The notes beneath the pieces are model-generated. The model had not been told where the DNA came from. It did not search any database and saw nothing but the letters and a program-made list of their open reading frames with translations. Position numbers and translations under genes: made by a program. Shown piece after piece: positions 62,520 to 64,000 of a stretch of 64,000 bases of DNA (positions are counted from its first letter, which is position 1; each line of letters opens with the position of its first letter). The stretch comes from CAVWSM01 sp963757805 (GTDB lineage: Bacteria; Actinomycetota; Actinomycetes; Jiangellales; Jiangellaceae), in NCBI GenBank assembly GCA_963757805.1, contig CAVWSM010000013.1, forward strand, positions 124,001-188,000, in the 5' to 3' direction.

Positions 62520-62872
62520 CCAAATGAACCTAGCCGCCCGGCGCAGACGATTCGGTTGCGCCGGGGCCAGGCGACTGGAGTGGCAGCATTGATCGTCCGA
62601 GTCACATACAAGGACGTCATGCTTTCGGCGCAGCGTGTTGGTCCGACCGGTAGTGCCAATGGGCTCCGAGGCGACCGATGAGTCACTCGCCTTCGTGTGG
62701 GCGTCACATCACGCCACGCGGCAGAGTCGGAAAGTGGATCAACTCGGTGACGGCGGTTCGACGGCGCACAGGATCCGCATACCGAGGTCAAAGGCGCTCA
62801 GCCAAGGGGCGGAGCGCGGGATGCGTGCTGTCCGTCGCGGCGTGCCGCGCCCGACACGCGAAGTGCACCGCG
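62520..62872. other. Intergenic region, nothing recognised
   Basis: 353 bp between the propeller gene and the leftward hydrolase stop. Open frames here have no family resemblance or ribosome binding site. No clear hairpin was seen. Confidence 0.5.
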
Positions 62873-63745
62873 TCAGTTGTTGTCGTCGAGGACGTCACGC
62901 AGTTTGCGCGCGAAGGCCTCGGGTTGACCGGCGTAGCCGAACTCGCCGCCCATGAAGCCGCCGTGGTGGCTCGGGAAGACGGAAGGCCGCTGACCGAGCA
63001 GCTCGGCGGTGGCCACCGAGGTGCGTCCGGTGAAGGTACCCAGGGACTCCTCGCCCACGGCGATCACGACGCGTGTCGGCGCCGCGGCCAGCGCGGTGAC
63101 ATCGGGGCGGTAGCTGGAGACGGCCCAGGACCGATCGGATAGCAGCGGGTCGTCACGGGAGCCGTCGTCCCCGGTCGCCATCCCGAACACGGCGGGATCC
63201 GGCAGGGGCTGGGCGAAGTAGTCGTCGGTGAACTCGCCGTGCCACGACGTCATTGCGATGAAGGCCGCCATGCCGGCACCCGACCCCCGTGCCTGGTACG
63301 CGTCCCGAACGCCGGCGCGGGCCCGCTCGGCAGCCTCGGCGTCGGGGAGCACCGGGATCAGGGGCGGCTCGTGTGCCACCAAGACGGTGACGTCGCCGGG
63401 GTAGGCCGCCACGTGCGCGAGCGCGGTCACCGCGCCGCCACTGCTCGCGAACATCTCGACCGGCCCCACGCCGAGCGCCCCGATGACGGCGTGCACGTCG
63501 TCCGCTTGGACGGTGGGCGCATTGTCGACCCGGCCGTCCTTGCGGGTGCTGCGGCCCAGGCCGCGCGGGTCATAGGTGACCACAGTGCGGTCCGGGAACA
63601 GCGACGCCAACGTATGAAACCCGCTGGCGTCCATCGGCTGGCCGATCATGAACAGCGGTGGGCGTCCGTCAACGGTGGGCAGTGGGCCGTGCACGTCGTA
63701 GGCGATATCGACCGCGGCGGTTTCAAGCATCTGAGTCGTCGTCAT
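62873..63745 (-). CDS. Alpha/beta hydrolase
   Basis: 290 residues from an ATG at 63745 with GGAGGAG 11 bp upstream. DRTVVTYDPRGLGRSTRKDG, nucleophile region MFASSGGAVTALAHVA (Ser), TRVVIAVGEESLGTFTGRTS, and the catalytic His in VFPSHHGGFMGGEFGYAGQP. It resembles the actinobacterial branch adjacent to LuxR regulators. Divergent from a LuxR-type gene with a 110-bp shared promoter region. Confidence 0.9.
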   Translation of the reverse strand: MTTTQMLETAAVDIAYDVHGPLPTVDGRPPLFMIGQPMDASGFHTLASLFPDRTVVTYDPRGLGRSTRKDGRVDNAPTVQADDVHAVIGALGVGPVEMFASSGGAVTALAHVAAYPGDVTVLVAHEPPLIPVLPDAEAAERARAGVRDAYQARGSGAGMAAFIAMTSWHGEFTDDYFAQPLPDPAVFGMATGDDGSRDDPLLSDRSWAVSSYRPDVTALAAAPTRVVIAVGEESLGTFTGRTSVATAELLGQRPSVFPSHHGGFMGGEFGYAGQPEAFARKLRDVLDDNN

Positions 63746-63855
63746 GGCAGTGCGGACTCCTCCAGACTGGAGAACTCATCGGACCCACGCCCAAAGTGCG
63801 GTGAGCAGCCCAGCGAAAGGCGGACCCAGTCGCCGAACGGGACGAGACTGTTGCC

Positions 63856-64000
63856 ATGGCCGGTGCGATCGATCGGGGTCGGGAGTCCTTTGGACGCCGG
63901 GCGTGGATGGACGCGTACGAGCAGTTGTCGGCCGCGGGTGGCGAGGCGCACCTAGCGCTGGAGGATCTGGAGCGGCTCGCAGCGGCGGCATACCTCCTTG
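63856..64000 (+). CDS. LuxR-family regulator, N-terminus only
   Basis: 48 residues from an ATG run off the window. AIDRGRESFGRRAWMDAYEQ and LSAAGGEAHLALEDLERLAA match the N-terminal helical repeats of actinobacterial LuxR regulators with TPR-like sensor domains. Divergent from the alpha/beta hydrolase, which it may control. Confidence 0.75.
   Translation, partial: MAGAIDRGRESFGRRAWMDAYEQLSAAGGEAHLALEDLERLAAAAYLL

Noticed and set aside
1..64000. tRNA, rRNA, prophage, integrase or transposase
   Set aside because: None was recognised on either strand by motif or protein family; short tRNA genes could still be missed by eye.

Overview
The window is 64 kb of high-GC DNA with strong third-position GC bias, frequent GTG starts and AGGAGG-type ribosome binding sites. 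The families present (paired PafB/PafC-like WYL regulators, a DGPF/ECF42 sigma pair, LtrA, a deazaflavin-type nitroreductase, LigD polymerase, many LuxR/NB-ARC regulators) point to an actinobacterium, perhaps a Nocardioidaceae-like one; the genus is not determined by anything I can see. It looks like ordinary chromosome: no rRNA, tRNA, phage module, transposase or CRISPR array was recognised.

Layout. 0-6 kb: a partial PAP2 membrane enzyme, divergent PafB/PafC-like regulators, an alcohol dehydrogenase flanked by short direct repeats, a glyoxalase-like protein, an alpha/beta hydrolase and a small AraC regulator. 6-10 kb: a leftward operon of membrane fusion protein, ABC ATPase, FtsX/MacB permease and a double META-domain protein, each gene overlapping or abutting the next. 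10-12.5 kb: AlkA glycosylase, a broken membrane-anchored PD-(D/E)XK-like protein and a proline-rich membrane protein. 12.6-16 kb: a two-component system with a secreted PepSY protein and a divergent secreted protein, both preceded by TTAGG-type direct repeats spaced 11 bp. 16-17.7 kb: a DGPF protein and ECF42 sigma factor behind a promoter that fits the ECF42 motif. 17.7-25.4 kb: DinB polymerase, glycerophosphodiesterase, PHP phosphoesterase, lytic transglycosylase, an RTX-like secreted protein and small proteins. 25.6-29.6 kb: the Hen1-Pnkp bacterial RNA repair cassette, with pnkp broken by about six frameshifts. 29.7-34.3 kb: DrrAB-type ABC exporter, a 5'-truncated alpha-hydroxy-acid oxidase, a stand-alone LigD polymerase and a GNAT. 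34.3-46 kb: large LuxR and XRE/NB-ARC/TPR regulators, two methyltransferases, a poly-gamma-glutamate hydrolase-like protein, a secreted exonuclease/phosphatase-fold protein, a deleted quinone oxidoreductase remnant, and a CPBP protease coupled to a KdpD-N/USP protein. 46-54 kb: a Vgb-like lipoprotein, a CREST-family membrane protein, membrane proteins, a truncated PIN toxin, a MarR module, gene debris, LtrA, a helical repeat protein and an acyl-CoA dehydrogenase. 54-64 kb: nitroreductase, a Tat-type secreted glycosidase-like protein, subtilase, PPK2, hydrolases, an AlkD-like protein, an Ig-like secreted protein, a second Vgb-like propeller and the start of a LuxR regulator.

Two properties colour the annotation. 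First, about 24 frameshifts interrupt 18 conserved genes while motifs on both sides stay intact; one at about 9580 is explained by one extra G in a G run. This looks more like uncorrected long-read indels than mass pseudogenisation, and broken genes are listed as single loci. Second, many intergenic spaces hold long inverted repeats without T tracts. Some lie between divergent genes, where a terminator makes no sense, and several adjoin truncated genes.
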